From Pleurodeles waltl (taxonomy: Eukaryota > Chordata > Amphibia > Caudata > Salamandridae): a stretch of DNA of 64,000 bases. The stretch is from positions 814,572,317 through 814,636,316 of the forward strand of contig NC_090445.1 in NCBI RefSeq assembly GCF_031143425.1, written 5' to 3'. The position numbers and the translations under genes are program-made. The notes under the pieces were generated by a model. It was not told the DNA's origin and did not search any database. It saw nothing but the letters and a program-made list of their open reading frames with translations. Below are positions 11,455 through 22,314 of this stretch, piece by piece. Within the stretch, counting starts at the first letter, position 1. Each line of letters starts with the position of its first letter.

Positions 11455-12406
11455 TGTCGCGCCGCGACTGCCGCGGCCCCGGCCGCAGGCTCGGGGTGCC
11501 GCGGCGCGGCATGCTTTACGTGCCGCGGCGTGTGTGAGATCCGCGGGAGAAGCCGCGGCTTGCACACCGGCCGCGGGGGAAGCCGCGGTTTGCGCTCAGG
11601 CCGCTGGGAAAACCGCAGTTTGTGCTCAAGCCGCGGAAACCACCCTAGGTCGAGTCAGGGGTCGCGGCACTCGCCGCACCCCCTTCTTTCTGTTTTGCCG
11701 CAAAGGCAGACGCGGCAGGCCTTGAGACCCCGAGTGGGTTTCAGGCCTGACCGCGCTTAGCGCAATTAGTGCGCTTTACATTTCAGCCCACATGAGGTTA
11801 TAATCTGCTCACCACTTACCTAGGTTTAAAGGCAAAAGCCGAACATTTGCACATGTGGTGTTTTTATGCCTGCCTTTTTCCTTTCCCAGCATGCTGCCCA
11901 CTTCCTCTCTTCCCAGCATGCATTGTTTCTCTTTGTTTAGACGCATGTACCTGATTCACTATTACATTCTATTCCCCAATCCAAGATGGTGGTGTTTCTA
12001 CTTCCTGTTTCCTACTTCCTGTTTAGAGGTATATAAGGGGAATTCAGCTGCTTGTTCATTGCGTTGCAACACTCCTTGGTGGTAGTCACGCTCTGATCGA
12101 TTTCTTCCTACGAATCCAGTGTTTCCTGACCTGTCTTTGTTCTCCAGTTTTCCTGATCTTCAGTCCTAACGTCTTGGTGTCCTCCTTTCGTTTCAGGGAG
12201 TTCCTGTGGAGGTTTTTTACCCTATTGGGGTTTTTCCTCTGGGACTCCTTCTGGAGGGCACGGACTGTAGTGGTTTGCTCTTACCAAACAGCACTGTGGC
12301 TACTGGAAGGGGGCGCCCCTACCTCGGCAGAGCAGAACCTGCCGGAACCGGGGCCGTTCCCCTACGCTTCTCAACTTCGACGGTAAGCCCATTGAAAACC
12401 GTGACA
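11455..12406 (+). mobile_element. Solo LTR (952 bp) of an LTR retrotransposon
   Basis: It begins TGTCGCG and ends CGTGACA (TG...CA, short inverted ends) and is flanked by an exact 5-bp duplication GATCT (11450-11454 and 12407-12411). The first 300 bases are very GC-rich with repeated CCGCGG words. The middle carries a TATATAAG box. There is no coding sequence, primer site or second LTR, so it is a solo LTR. Excising it restores the Penelope-like sequence seen reversed around 14560-14583. Superfamily is not certain; a 5-bp duplication fits Ty3/gypsy. Confidence 0.85.
12030..12037 (+). promoter_or_regulatory. TATA box of the solo LTR
   Basis: TATATAAG lies 370 bases before the LTR end, and GC-rich DNA lies further upstream. 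This is a normal LTR promoter position, and it gives the LTR its plus orientation. Confidence 0.6.
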
Positions 12407-12471
12407 GATCTTGATGGAGAGGAAATAGCACATATGTCAGATATCAATTAATAATAACTATTATAATTTAT

Positions 12472-12812
12472 TTAATGACCCAAACAAAATTGCAATTCCT
12501 GATCTATTTTCAGTCCATATTCCACAAGTCTCATCATCCACTTTGTCTTGTGTCTTCTAAGAGACTGTTACCTATTACCACCTCTGGGGTCCCTAAGCAC
12601 ATGGAAATGCCAAAGAATGTGAATTTTTTTGCAGCCCTTGACATTAGCAGTCATTCACATAAATCGCTACTGGATATTTGGCTTCACACTATTTCATTGC
12701 CCTCATATGTTTTCCCACTCTATCTTTAAGAGCTCGTATTGTGCTCTCCATGTACATACGATTACTTTTGCAAACAGTAACATGTACTGCAAACTTCATA
12801 TAACAGGTAATA
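12472..12812 (-). pseudogene. GIY-YIG endonuclease end of the left Penelope-like copy (broken)
   Basis: The minus strand carries the same sequence as 14160-14511: a TIRALKDR-type core and the C-terminal end before a stop at 12472-12474. It is broken by frame changes. The copy begins at about 12812, where it meets the right copy head to head, so it keeps only the endonuclease part of the gene. Confidence 0.65.
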
Positions 12813-14511
12813 TTTGTACGATTATTTGATGATGTGGATGGGTGATGAAATATACCTCGAACTATTTTTTGCTCCCTTGATTAATAATGATGCCAACATA
12901 AAGTTCACTTTCCACTATAGTAAGGAAATTGCTTCCTTAGATTTTGAATTGTATGTAAAAGGGAACAAGATACACAGTAGACTTAGGGGGTCATTCTGAC
13001 CCTCGCCGGCGGCCTGGCTGGGACCGCCAGAATACCGCTGCGCGGTCAAAAGACCGCTGCGGGTATTCTGGCTTTCCCGCTGGGCTGGCGGGCGACCGCC
13101 AGAAGGCCGCCCACGAGCCCAGCGGGAAACCCCTTCCCACGAGGAAGCCGGCTCCGAATGGAGCCGGCGGAGTGGGAATGGTGCGACGGGTGCAGTTGCA
13201 CCCGTCGCGATTTTCAGTGTCTGCAAGGCAGACACTGAAAATCTTTGTGGGGCCTTGTTACGGGGGCCCCTGCAGTGCCCATGCCAGTGGCATGGGCACT
13301 GCAGGGGCCCCCAGGGGCCCCACGACACACCCCTTACCGCAATCCTGTTCCTGGCGGTCACGACCGCCAGGAACAGGATGGCGGTAATGGGGGTCGGAAT
13401 CCCCATGGCTGCGCAGCAAGCTGCGCCGCCATGGAGGATTCCCCAGGGCAGCTGAAAACCGGCGGTACACCGCCGGTTTTCCGTTTCTGACCGCAGCTGT
13501 ACCGCTGCGGTCAGAATGCCCATGGGAGCACCGCCAGCCTGTTGGCGGTGCTCCCGCGGTCGTTGGCCCTGGCGGTTTTTACCGCCAGGGTCAGAATGGC
13601 CCCCTTAATGGTCAATCAATGGCTTGCAATGCAACTTTGCAGGCTTCTAGTTTACATTCTGTTGGTCAAATTAATGCAATACCCTTTGGTGAGATGATGC
13701 ACGTAAGGCGTAACTGCAGTGAGGAACACAAGTTCCAAAAGTGCTTGCAGGACATGGAGACCAGGTTCCTTAAGAGAGGTTAAATCATGCATGTTATCAG
13801 ATTAGCAAGGAAAGGATACTGGGGCAGACAGGAAGACAAAAATGGATGTGTGAACTAATAGAAGGAGTAAATCAAGACAGGATCGCCTTATCACGGATTA
13901 TAAATGGGAACCATGTAGATTCTGTAAATGCTTGAGAAAACATGGGCATTTACTGCAGACAGATAAACTATTAAATGATTGTGTATCTACTAGACCTAAA
14001 ATTAACTTTCGAGGAGGTCGGACACTAAGGACTGTACTTACCCCTAGTTACCCAAAGCAGCAATCACAGGGTAATTGGCTTACATACCAAACATTGGGTT
14101 TCTACAAATATGGAGTTTGTGGGATTTTTAGGGGGCATGAAAGAATACACTATATGTACGAATATTATGTGTTATACAAAGTTTGCGATATATGACATTG
14201 TTTGCAAATGTAATCAATATATATGTGGGAAGCACAATACGAGCTCTTAAGGATAGAGTGGGTAAACATATGAGGGCAGTAAAATCGGGTAATGCCAAAT
14301 ATCCAGTACCAGTTCAAGTGAATGAATTCCAATCACAAGGCTGCATAAAAATGTCACATTCTTTGGGATTGCCTATGTGCCCTGGGACCCCAGAGGTGTC
14401 AATAGGCAACAGCCTATTAGAAAACGCGAAGCAAAGTGGATCATGAGATTACAGACTGTGAAATATGGAGTAAACATAGATCAGAAAGTGAAATTTGTTT
14501 TGGGTCATTAA
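12813..14511 (+). pseudogene. Penelope-like reverse transcriptase C-terminal part plus GIY-YIG endonuclease (broken)
   Basis: In order: an RT catalytic box read as LFDDV in one frame with WMGDE in another (near 12828-12850, so a frameshift lies in it); LELFFAPLINNDANIKFTFHYS and LDFELYVKGNKI (to 12985); a MITE (12986-13604); then AIPFGEMMHVRRNCSEEHKF and METRFLKRG (13677-13782); the linker with LNDCVSTRPKINFRGGR (13965-14015) and the Cys motif CGVCGI; and finally the endonuclease core YVGSTIRALKDRVGKHMRAV with a WI-RLQTVKYGVNI end. This order is specific to endonuclease-bearing Penelope-like elements. Several frameshifts and stops make it non-functional. Stop at 14509-14511. Confidence 0.75.
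12986..13604. mobile_element. Hairpin-chain MITE with Harbinger-type ends, copy A (619 bp)
   Basis: The ends GGGGGTCATTCTGACC and GGTCAGAATGGCCCCC are inverted repeats, flanked by TTA (12983-12985 and 13605-13607). The interior is a row of separate GC-rich palindromes. One example is GGGGGCCCCTGCAGTGCC... around 13262-13312; others are CCTGTTCCTGGCGGTC with its complement near 13345-13377 and AAAACCGGCGGT with its complement near 13455-13485. It is the reverse-orientation relative of 25303-25934. It has no gene and sits in the Penelope-like RT region. Confidence 0.9.
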
Positions 14512-14583
14512 ATAAATTATAACAGTGATTATTAATATTTATGTGCCATATTTGCTATTGCCTCTCTATCATGATTAGAATAA

Positions 14584-16682
14584 TGTTAGACTTTTCATCC
14601 TTGGCGTGGTCTCCCTTAACTTTTTGCCTCTGTTCCCCAGGTTGTTGATGTGTGCTGGACTCTGATTTTGCTATTTGTGTTACTCTGGGCACTTTACCAC
14701 TGCTAACCAGTGCTAAAGTGCAAGTGCTCCTTTACAAAATGTGTATGTGATTGGTTTATCCACGAGTGGCATATTTGATTTACCAGTAAGTCCCTAGTAA
14801 AGTGCACTAGAGGTGCCAGGGCCTGTAAATCAAATGCTACTAGTGGGCCTGCAGCACTGGTTGTGCCACCCACATAAGTAGCTCTGTAATCATGACTCAG
14901 ACATTCCATTGCAGTGTCTGTGTGTGCAGTTTTACCTGTAAATTCGACGTGGCAAGTGTACCAACTTGCCAGGCCTAAAGATTCCCTTTTCTTACATGTC
15001 AGACACCCCTAAGGTCGGCCCTAGGTAGCCCCAAGGGCAGGGTGCAGTGTATGGTTAAGGTAGGACATATAGTAATGTGTTTTATATGTCCTGACAGTGA
15101 AATATTGCTAAATTAGTTTTTCACTGTTGCAAGGCCTGTCCCTCTCATAGGTTAACATGGGGGCTACCTTTAAAACTGATTAAAGTGTAGATTCCCTTTG
15201 GGAGCGGATGGACATATGGAGTTTGGGGTCTCTGAGCTCACAATTTAAAAATACATCTTTTAGCAAAGTTGATTTTAAGATTGTGCGCTAGAAAATGCCA
15301 CTTTTAGAAAGTGAGCATTTTCTTGCCTATACCATTTCTGTGACTCTGGCTGTTTGTGGATTCCCTGTCTGGGTCAGTTTGACAGTTGGGCTGGTTGCAC
15401 CTCACACTAGACAGTGACACAAAGGGAGCTGGGGTGTAGCCTGCATATCCTGATGAGCCATCTGTGCTAGGAGGGAGGGGAGGAGTGGTCACTCGCACCT
15501 GAAAGGGCTGTGCCTGCCCTCACACAATGCAGTCTCCAACCCCCTGGTGAGTGTCTGGGGCCTGGCCTGGGCAAGGCAGGATTTCACATTCACTAGAGAC
15601 TTTGCTTTGAAGGGCACCCAAAACCACAGACTTCAGAAACACTTCTGGAACCAAGAGGAACCTCTGCCTGGAGAAGAGCTGAATAGCTGAGGAAGAAGTG
15701 CTGCCCTGCCTGTGACTGTGCTTTGTGGAGCTATCCTGCAGTTGCTGCTTCTGCCAGAGTAAGAGGGCAAAGACTGGACTTTGTGTGCCTTCCATCTTGT
15801 GAAGAAATCTCCAAGGGCTTGATTTAGAGCTTGCCTCCTGTTGTTTGAATTCTCAGGGACAGCAAAGACTTCTCTCTGCCAGCACCTGGAGTCTCTAGAG
15901 AGACTCCTGCTCTGACAAGTGGTGCCCTATCCAGTCCCTGGGCCCTTGAAAGGAAAGCTGGTTGAAATCCAAGGAAATCGACTTCGGACGACTCCGGACC
16001 GACGCCGCTGCTGAATCTGGGGACGCCGCCTGCACCCGACGCCGTGACCTTCGCTGGAACGCGACGCTCTTTGCAGGCCCGATGCCGCTTCAGCCCCGCT
16101 GAAGTTCATGACTCCGTGGAAGTCGGCGCACCACATCGTGACCGACGCCGCTCGAAATGCGCGGATTCAACGTTTCGCACAGACGCCGCGATCCCCAACT
16201 TCACGCATCAGCTTGTTTTCACTCTTCACCAAAGGTACTGTACTTGGGGGTCTAAGCAACTCCGTGTCCGGCGCCGCTGGTGTCGGCTTGTTGGGAACGA
16301 CTCCGTCACGACACTGTGTTAACACCTCATTGAAGCATTTTTGTTTCTAAGCGCTATTTTTGAGTTTAATCTTCAAAAATTCATAACTTGACTTGTGTAT
16401 GTTGGATTTTTGTCGTTTTAGTCTTGTTTTGTTTAGATAAATTTTACCTATTTTTCTAAACTGGTGTTGTGTCATTTTGTAGTGTTTTTATTAAGTTACT
16501 GTGTGTGTTGGTACAATTACTTTACACCTAGCACTCAGAAGTTAAGCCTACTGCTCTGCCAAGCTACCAAGGGGGTAAGCAGGGGTTAGCTGAGGGTGAT
16601 TCTCTTTTACCCTGACTAGAGTGAGGGTCCTTGCTTGAACAGGGGGTAACCTGACTGTCAACCAAAGACCCCATTTCTAACA
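14584..16682 (+). mobile_element. Long LTR-like element TGTTAGA...TCTAACA, copy A (2.1 kb)
   Basis: It starts TGTTAGA and ends TCTAACA, with an exact 5-bp duplication AATAA (14579-14583 and 16683-16687). It is homologous over its length to 38792-41039. No retroviral coding region is visible; it holds CpG-rich words (GACGCCG) around 15980-16300 and a T-rich 3' part. The ends and duplication are those of an LTR, but over 2 kb is long, so it may be a very long solo LTR or a non-coding LTR-bounded element. Confidence 0.75.
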
Positions 16683-17160
16683 AATAACATTAGCAAAATT
16701 TGATTGTACTAGTTTACAATAAATGGGGATCATTGTATTTTATTTTAATACCATATCATAGGTGGTGGCTCGGTTTTCTGAACAATTTGTGCATGGAACC
16801 ATGACCACAAATATGTATACTTTGGGTAAGGTATGTGAACTTTTGAATTATGCTGGCGATATTATATGGTGGTCCTACGATCTTGGTATGTATACATAGT
16901 ATGTGATGGCATGAAAGGAAGCTAGATAACATATCAATAAGAATTTAGAATGCAACAGGATAGTGTGGAATGTGTGCCTGTGACCCTTGAGAACAAACAT
17001 GGAAAATTAACGGTTTACTGTTTTGACCGTTATTAGTATCTGCTCCATTATGGGCCGGGTATATACATTGTTGCAGTGATATACACTGGTTTGATATGCA
17101 TATTGTCGTGCAAATATATACTTGAACAGTAAAATTGTGGCAATGGAATTGAGGTAGGAG

Positions 17161-17690
17161 TACAATGAGGAATGATTTCTAAAGTAGTTACATGTTTATT
17201 CATTTATGTGTAAGTTCGAGACATTGCTATTTAATTTCTGTTTTTCAAATGGAGCAGCCGATTTGACATCAATACGGAACTATGTTGTCCCAATAGTAAT
17301 TTATGGCTGTTTCTCCATAAGAAGGGATATAGTTACATTTATTGTGTGGGCATTTAGTTTTGAATCTGGGAGAACCTGTATGAAGTACTGTACACTACAA
17401 GATGGTGACCTGCTTTCTGCAGATGGGAATTACGTCTTCTGTTATAGTTAGGTTTGCAATGAGGAATGATTTTAAAGTAGCTATTCCTGTATATGTATGC
17501 TCGCAACATTGTTATTTAATGTTTTATTCAACATGGGAATGTGTCGTCCCAATAGTAATTTTGGATGTTTCAATAGAAGAAATGGTACGGTTACATTTAT
17601 AGTACACTACAAGATGGTGATTTGCTTTCCGTAAACAATAAGTCAGTCGCCTGTTATAGTTAGGTTTTTGGCGCAATAACTGCAAGATGA
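17161..17690. repeat. Tandem duplication inside the Penelope-like 3' region
   Basis: Two diverged units share GCAATGAGGAATGATTT, GTCCCAATAGTAATTT and TACACTACAAGATGGTGA. The first runs about 17161-17440 and the second 17450-17690. The left copy shows the same duplication reversed. Confidence 0.8.
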
Positions 17691-18179
17691 AAATGGTAGC
17701 AAGATGGTGCATAGGTGGAACACTGGGAACCAGGGTGTACTAACCTGAATCGCTGATAAGTACTAAGTGCATGTTACCAAGGTAAGAGTAACTATGGGGG
17801 CTGCTACCGGGACAGGGTGCATCGCACCAATAATTGGAGTGTATGGTATTAGGGGCTAAAGCCACAATGTTTATATGGCACTTGAAATGACATTTCAGAC
17901 TGGGTATCATTTGGATGGAGAATGGCTGAATTGACTAGTTGTGGCAACCAATCTGTTTGGAATGTGATTACTTTTACAGGTGGAACAGGATTGTGAAAAT
18001 AATCACTGTAAAATGAATGTTCGTGTTACTAAGAAAATTGGGTTGGGTAATTGATTTGGCAGCTCTCTCTTGCAGAAACCTGATTTTGTTTGCTTTTGCT
18101 TGGTGGGAGCTGTCATCTCCTACCAAGTAAAAGCAAACAGCTATCTTCTGGGGCTGGGCACCCTGGGACAGAGCAAGAG

Positions 18180-18790
18180 CTGGCCCTGGGGGGGTGGCGG
18201 TCTCTGGGGCATTCAGTGGCTCCTCAATGGGGAATGTGTAGCCACCCTTCAATAGGCCAAAAAGCAAAGCACTGGGGAGGTGGTGGTCCCCAGAGTTTGG
18301 GGGTCTAAAATAGACCCACTTCAATTTTTTTTTGTAGCCCTGGGGGTGGCCGTCCCTGGGGCTGCAAGGGACTGCGCAGCCTCAGGACTGTATAAATAGA
18401 TAGGCCCAGGGAGGTGATTGGTCCCTAGAGCTGCGGGGGGAGGTTGCGCGCGCCCCCCACATTCAATTGAATTTAGGCCCCAAGGAGAAGGTGGCCCAGG
18501 GGCTCGGAGGTGGGGTTGGCCTCCCCACATATTACTTTAAAGCCTTGGGAGGTGACAGTCCCCGGGACTTTCGGGGTGCACAGCCCCCCTGCATTTGATT
18601 TGACAATAGTATCAGGTAGGTTGTGGTCCCCAGGGCTGCAGGGGGCTGCGCGGCCCCCACATCGATTTAGTATAAAGCCCAAGAGAAGTGGCAGTACCCA
18701 GGGTGCGGGGGCCAGGTGGCCCCCCGCACACATAATTTGTATTGCCCCTGGGAGGTGGGGATCCGTGGGGCACATTAAAATGGGAATGCC
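18180..18790. repeat. Degenerate 66-72-bp minisatellite, about 9 units
   Basis: Units start with GCCCNGGGAGGTG and carry GTCCCCAGGGCTGC, a GC-rich core and a short AT-rich spacer. Starts lie near 18336, 18404, 18476, 18542, 18611, 18677 and 18743. Units are diverged, so the array is old. 18046-18180 ahead of it is unassigned. Confidence 0.7.
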
Positions 18791-19354
18791 CCCAGGACTT
18801 GTCCCACCAGGGGGCTCATTACAGAACAGTTCTGCTGCGAATTGCGGCTAAAATTATTCATCAAAATCCTTTTTAGCTCTGGGGAGGGGTCCCTCTAGGA
18901 CCCCAGCACGCGAGCTAAGGGGTAGGGTGACTAGCCCCTTTTCTTATTTTATATTTTTTTTCTGAGTCTCAGCTTGCTTGTTGAAGTGATGGCAGCCAAT
19001 CAGATCTCATCACGAGTCCAGGAGGTTTTGCAAAGCCTTCGCATTGATATATATACAAATATGGATTTTCTTCAATTTTTTTAAAACTACTGAACGGATT
19101 TAAACCAAATAACAAAACAGATACTTTTCAGACCAAAAGCTACCCTTTTGCCAAATTTTATGTAATTCCGTCCAATGGTATGAGGGCTATCGCTGTTCAA
19201 CATCCCTATGGAAATTAACATGTGAAACGCTCCTTTTTTTACTCACTCCCCCTTTATCCATGCCCCCGCTTGACAGATCCCCCTGAAATTTTCCAGACAT
19301 CAAGTGGGGCCAAAGATATAGGCAAGTGAGAAACAGCTTTTTCTATAGAAACTA

Positions 19355-19355
<1 letters not shown>
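18791..19355. other. Unassigned stretch, probably repeat remnant
   Basis: No convincing coding sequence. The phrase TTGCTTGTT recurs at 18973 and after the AT tract near 19429, which suggests one dispersed repeat spans 18,900-19,450 around the microsatellite. Confidence 0.4.

Positions 19356-19414
<59 letters not shown>
19356..19414. repeat. (AT)n microsatellite
   Basis: A nearly pure run of AT dinucleotides of about 58 bases. Confidence 0.97.
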
Positions 19415-19419
<5 letters not shown>

Positions 19420-19458
19420 CTTGAGGTTGCTTGTTAAAGTGTGTGATCCTTTGCAACA

Positions 19459-19608
19459 CTAGGGCCCATATTTATACTTTTTAGCGCCACATTTGGGTCA
19501 TTTTTTTGCACAAACTTACAAAATACAATTGGATTTTGTAAGTTTGCGCTACATTTGCGGCAAAAAATGACGCAAATGCGGCGCTAAAAAAGTATAAATA
19601 TGGGCCTA
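19459..19608. mobile_element. Foldback MITE (about 150 bp palindrome)
   Basis: The left arm CTAGGGCCCATATTTATAC pairs with GTATAAATATGGGCCTAG at the right end. Inner arms (AGCGCC...GCAAA) and the centre (CAAACTTACAAAATAC, AATTG, then the complement) continue the pairing, so the whole unit is one near-perfect hairpin. Superfamily not determined. Confidence 0.85.
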
Positions 19609-21489
19609 GGTTTCTTCTTTTGAATTATTTTCACTCCTATAAACAAATTTGAATGGAACCCATTTTAAACAGTATCCATGTGTAGGATCATTTATTTGGT
19701 GTGTTATCCCCTGACCATACCTCAAGTGCTTCACAGTGGATGGGGCACAGGTTACGCTGTTCTTCCATTCTTGACTTGTGCAATTGTGTCTTGGCAAATT
19801 TGTGGCTGCATTTACTAATGGCATGAAGTGGAAAGAAGCAAAGGATAGAAAGTTTTCAAAATACATCTCAGAAGGACTATTTTTCCATTGTGGGTAGGTA
19901 GACAGGTGGGCAACTTCTTTCAAAATGTTCTACAAATTGTATATTATACAATCCCGTTTGTTTAGCATTCTTACTTTAATCTCATTTTATATTTCACTTT
20001 TCATGTGAATACAATCCGTAATCTGTTTACGTGTTCAAAAATCCTTCTCTAATTTTGGTGGTTGGAAGAAAACCCTAATTACATTTACACTAGTATTCTG
20101 TGTTTCTACATGCCTGCAGCAACTCTATAAATGATGTGTGCTTTATTTTCCCTTGCGAAAAATTTACATCTCTATATGAATTCTCTGCCAGTATTAATCT
20201 GAACTTTTTAATAATAGGGCTGTTTATTTCCTGGGGCTTATAGAGATTCATTCCCATTGCTCGTTATTTATTAATCTAAAATATTTTTTCCTAAACTGGT
20301 GTCTCAAAGTCAAAGTCATTGGGAATGTAGTTTAATGGAAAGAATGAATGTGTTGTTGTGTGTTCATAGTTTGCTCATAGCCTCGAACTTAACCACAATA
20401 TATTGGTACAGTGTTAAAGAATCAGATCTAGATGCACGTTTCCACTGTAAAAGGGAGAAAGGAAAGCAGAGTGACCAAGGACAGGGAAAAGGGCCTTTAT
20501 ATTACTGGCTTACCAGTGCAGCTACCTTAAGTGGTGAATAGAAAAAGAGCTTTAAAAGGCACTACTAGAGAGGGAGTTTGGCTCCTCCTACGTCTTCAGT
20601 TCTTAACTACAGCAAGCATTGGGCAGATGTTGTGTTCCTCTGCCAAAAGGAGTGCTTGTATTATGCTTTTGTCTTGTGGAAAAGCTTATGATCTTTATAG
20701 TAGGCCTGAATTGGTTAAGGTGAAAAGTCAATGGCAAGATTTGTTAGAGGCCAGAGGTCTGATTTCTTAGTATGAAATGTTATGATAAGGGCAGTAGACT
20801 TGACTATTTTATTATTAGGACCATATGTTGAAGTCGATAGGCCTGTAAGAGGTCACAGTTTTTAAACAGTGGAAAGTGTGAACGTGTATTTTTTTTAGAT
20901 GGAATCACACAGATTGTCCTAGTGAATCTCTTGTTTGATCATGGTTTTCGAAAAGTTACAACAGCCATCATAGAAAGAAATTTGTGGACTTTAAGGACAT
21001 TATATGCATTTTATAGGTGCTTGCTATAGAGGAAACCTTGCCCTATGCAATCAAGCTCATTCTGCAATGTATAAAATTACCAATGTGAGTTTTCTAACAG
21101 GTATTTTTTACAATTTACTGTATATACAGAAAGTGTTTTGAATGCTTTTGATTTTATGTCAAGACTGAAGGCTAACATTATTGCAGCCTCCTTTATTGCC
21201 ACTACTCACAGTAGCTCCTTTAAAGAATATAGAATTTCAACAAAATTCCAACATCAAGAAAAGACCAGAATACCCTGCTATCTTCCTTCTTTTATGCTGC
21301 TGCTCAGAGAGATGAGTAATCTCATATTAACTTCTGATTTTCTAAGAGTACTTGAATGAATGAGTGTTTAATTTAAGTAGATTCAATTATAAAGCTACAA
21401 TTATCAGTTTGTGTTTGGTGGCGTGAATATAAATTAGGTTGAGTTATTTTTTGTGTAGACTAGTATATTTGAAAGTGTTTCAGGGTCAT
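19609..21489. other. Unassigned AT-rich region
   Basis: Only short open frames are present (for example minus 19606-19923 and plus 20299-20541 and 20531-20770). None shows a domain I recognise, and no repeat boundaries are visible. It may hold decayed elements. Confidence 0.4.
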
Positions 21490-22314
21490 CGTTTGTTGTT
21501 ATGACAGCAGCTTTGATCTGCTGCTTGTTTTGACAGTGCAGTGCAGGATTTTGTTCAGTAGGAGAGTGAGTTATCTTTTCTTTGACGTGCTCCCCTGCTT
21601 GGTGTTGTTAGTTGAGGCACATGAGGAAAAGATGCAGATTCACTTTTCGTATCGGCTCCTCTTACTCATTTTATTTTGAGTGAAGGCAATCACGCTCGCG
21701 CGCTGCCACTGGGAGAGGCTCGAGAGAGACAAGACTCACACAGAGTGTAGAGAGGCTGATCTGCTTGTGCGTGCCAGTTTTCTCCTGCAAGATGCACCCA
21801 CGTGCAGACGCGCAGGTACATATTGAAGAAAAAATCAAGTTTATGAAGAGTTTTAAGTGGTCATAATAAAATTAAGATTATCACAGGTCAGATGCTCGCA
21901 TTGGTTTAAGTGTTAATAAGATTATTTCCTTTATGTCTGAGTGAGCGCCTTGATCAAATGTAACAATAAAAAAGGAAAAAAAAAGGATGTCATTCACGCT
22001 ATCCGTGGCAGCAATCTTGCATGTTTGGGAAAGATTCATGTTTATAGATGTATTTTGGAAGTTTAGTTCATTTATAAATCATAGTTTAACTGAAGCGGTC
22101 TTAATTCCCGTCAAGGCTGTTGGTGATCTGAGGAGTGGTTTTCAGTAGGAGGCGACACTTCAGATTTGAATTAGTATTATTAATTATGGTGTTTTTTTGT
22201 TACAGTTTGATAGCTTTGTGGTAGTTGGTGTGTTTATTATTTGGTTACAAATAGAGATTAGTGATATTTTCCGTGTTTGTGGCTCGTTATAAATGTTATT
22301 TAGAATTTGTGATG

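Larger units (their letters stand above)
1..12812 (-). mobile_element. Penelope-like element, left copy, 5'-truncated, interrupted
   Basis: Read on the minus strand this is the 3' part of a Penelope-like retroelement: the end of the endonuclease gene (12472-12812) and a long downstream region running to the window edge. It is recognised because the segments 12412-12812, 10773-11449, 9625-9810 and about 1090-1563 are the reverse complement, in order, of the right copy at 14183-18045. Nested insertions at 1564-9624, 9811-10772 and 11455-12406 separate these blocks. The downstream region contains an internal tandem duplication (9625-9810 and 10773-10960 are two versions of one unit). The part 1-1090 has no counterpart in the right copy, which ends earlier. 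The element name is inferred from the coding part; the inverted repeat itself is seen directly. Confidence 0.72.
12813..18045 (+). mobile_element. Penelope-like element, right copy, 5'-truncated, interrupted
   Basis: The plus-strand copy consists of the end of the reverse transcriptase, the linker and the GIY-YIG endonuclease (12813-14511), then a 3' region matching the left copy in reverse. Insertions at 12986-13604 and 14584-16682 interrupt it. The 3' region holds two tandem versions of a 250-290-bp unit (about 17161-17440 and 17450-17690). Similarity to the left copy ends near 18045, just after ACTAAGAAAATTGGGT. Confidence 0.75.

Noticed and set aside
12915..13523. 202-codon minus-strand frame
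   Set aside because: It crosses the boundary of the hairpin MITE and has no recognised domain.
19356..19414. AT tract as a replication origin or matrix attachment site
   Set aside because: A plain microsatellite with no other supporting feature.
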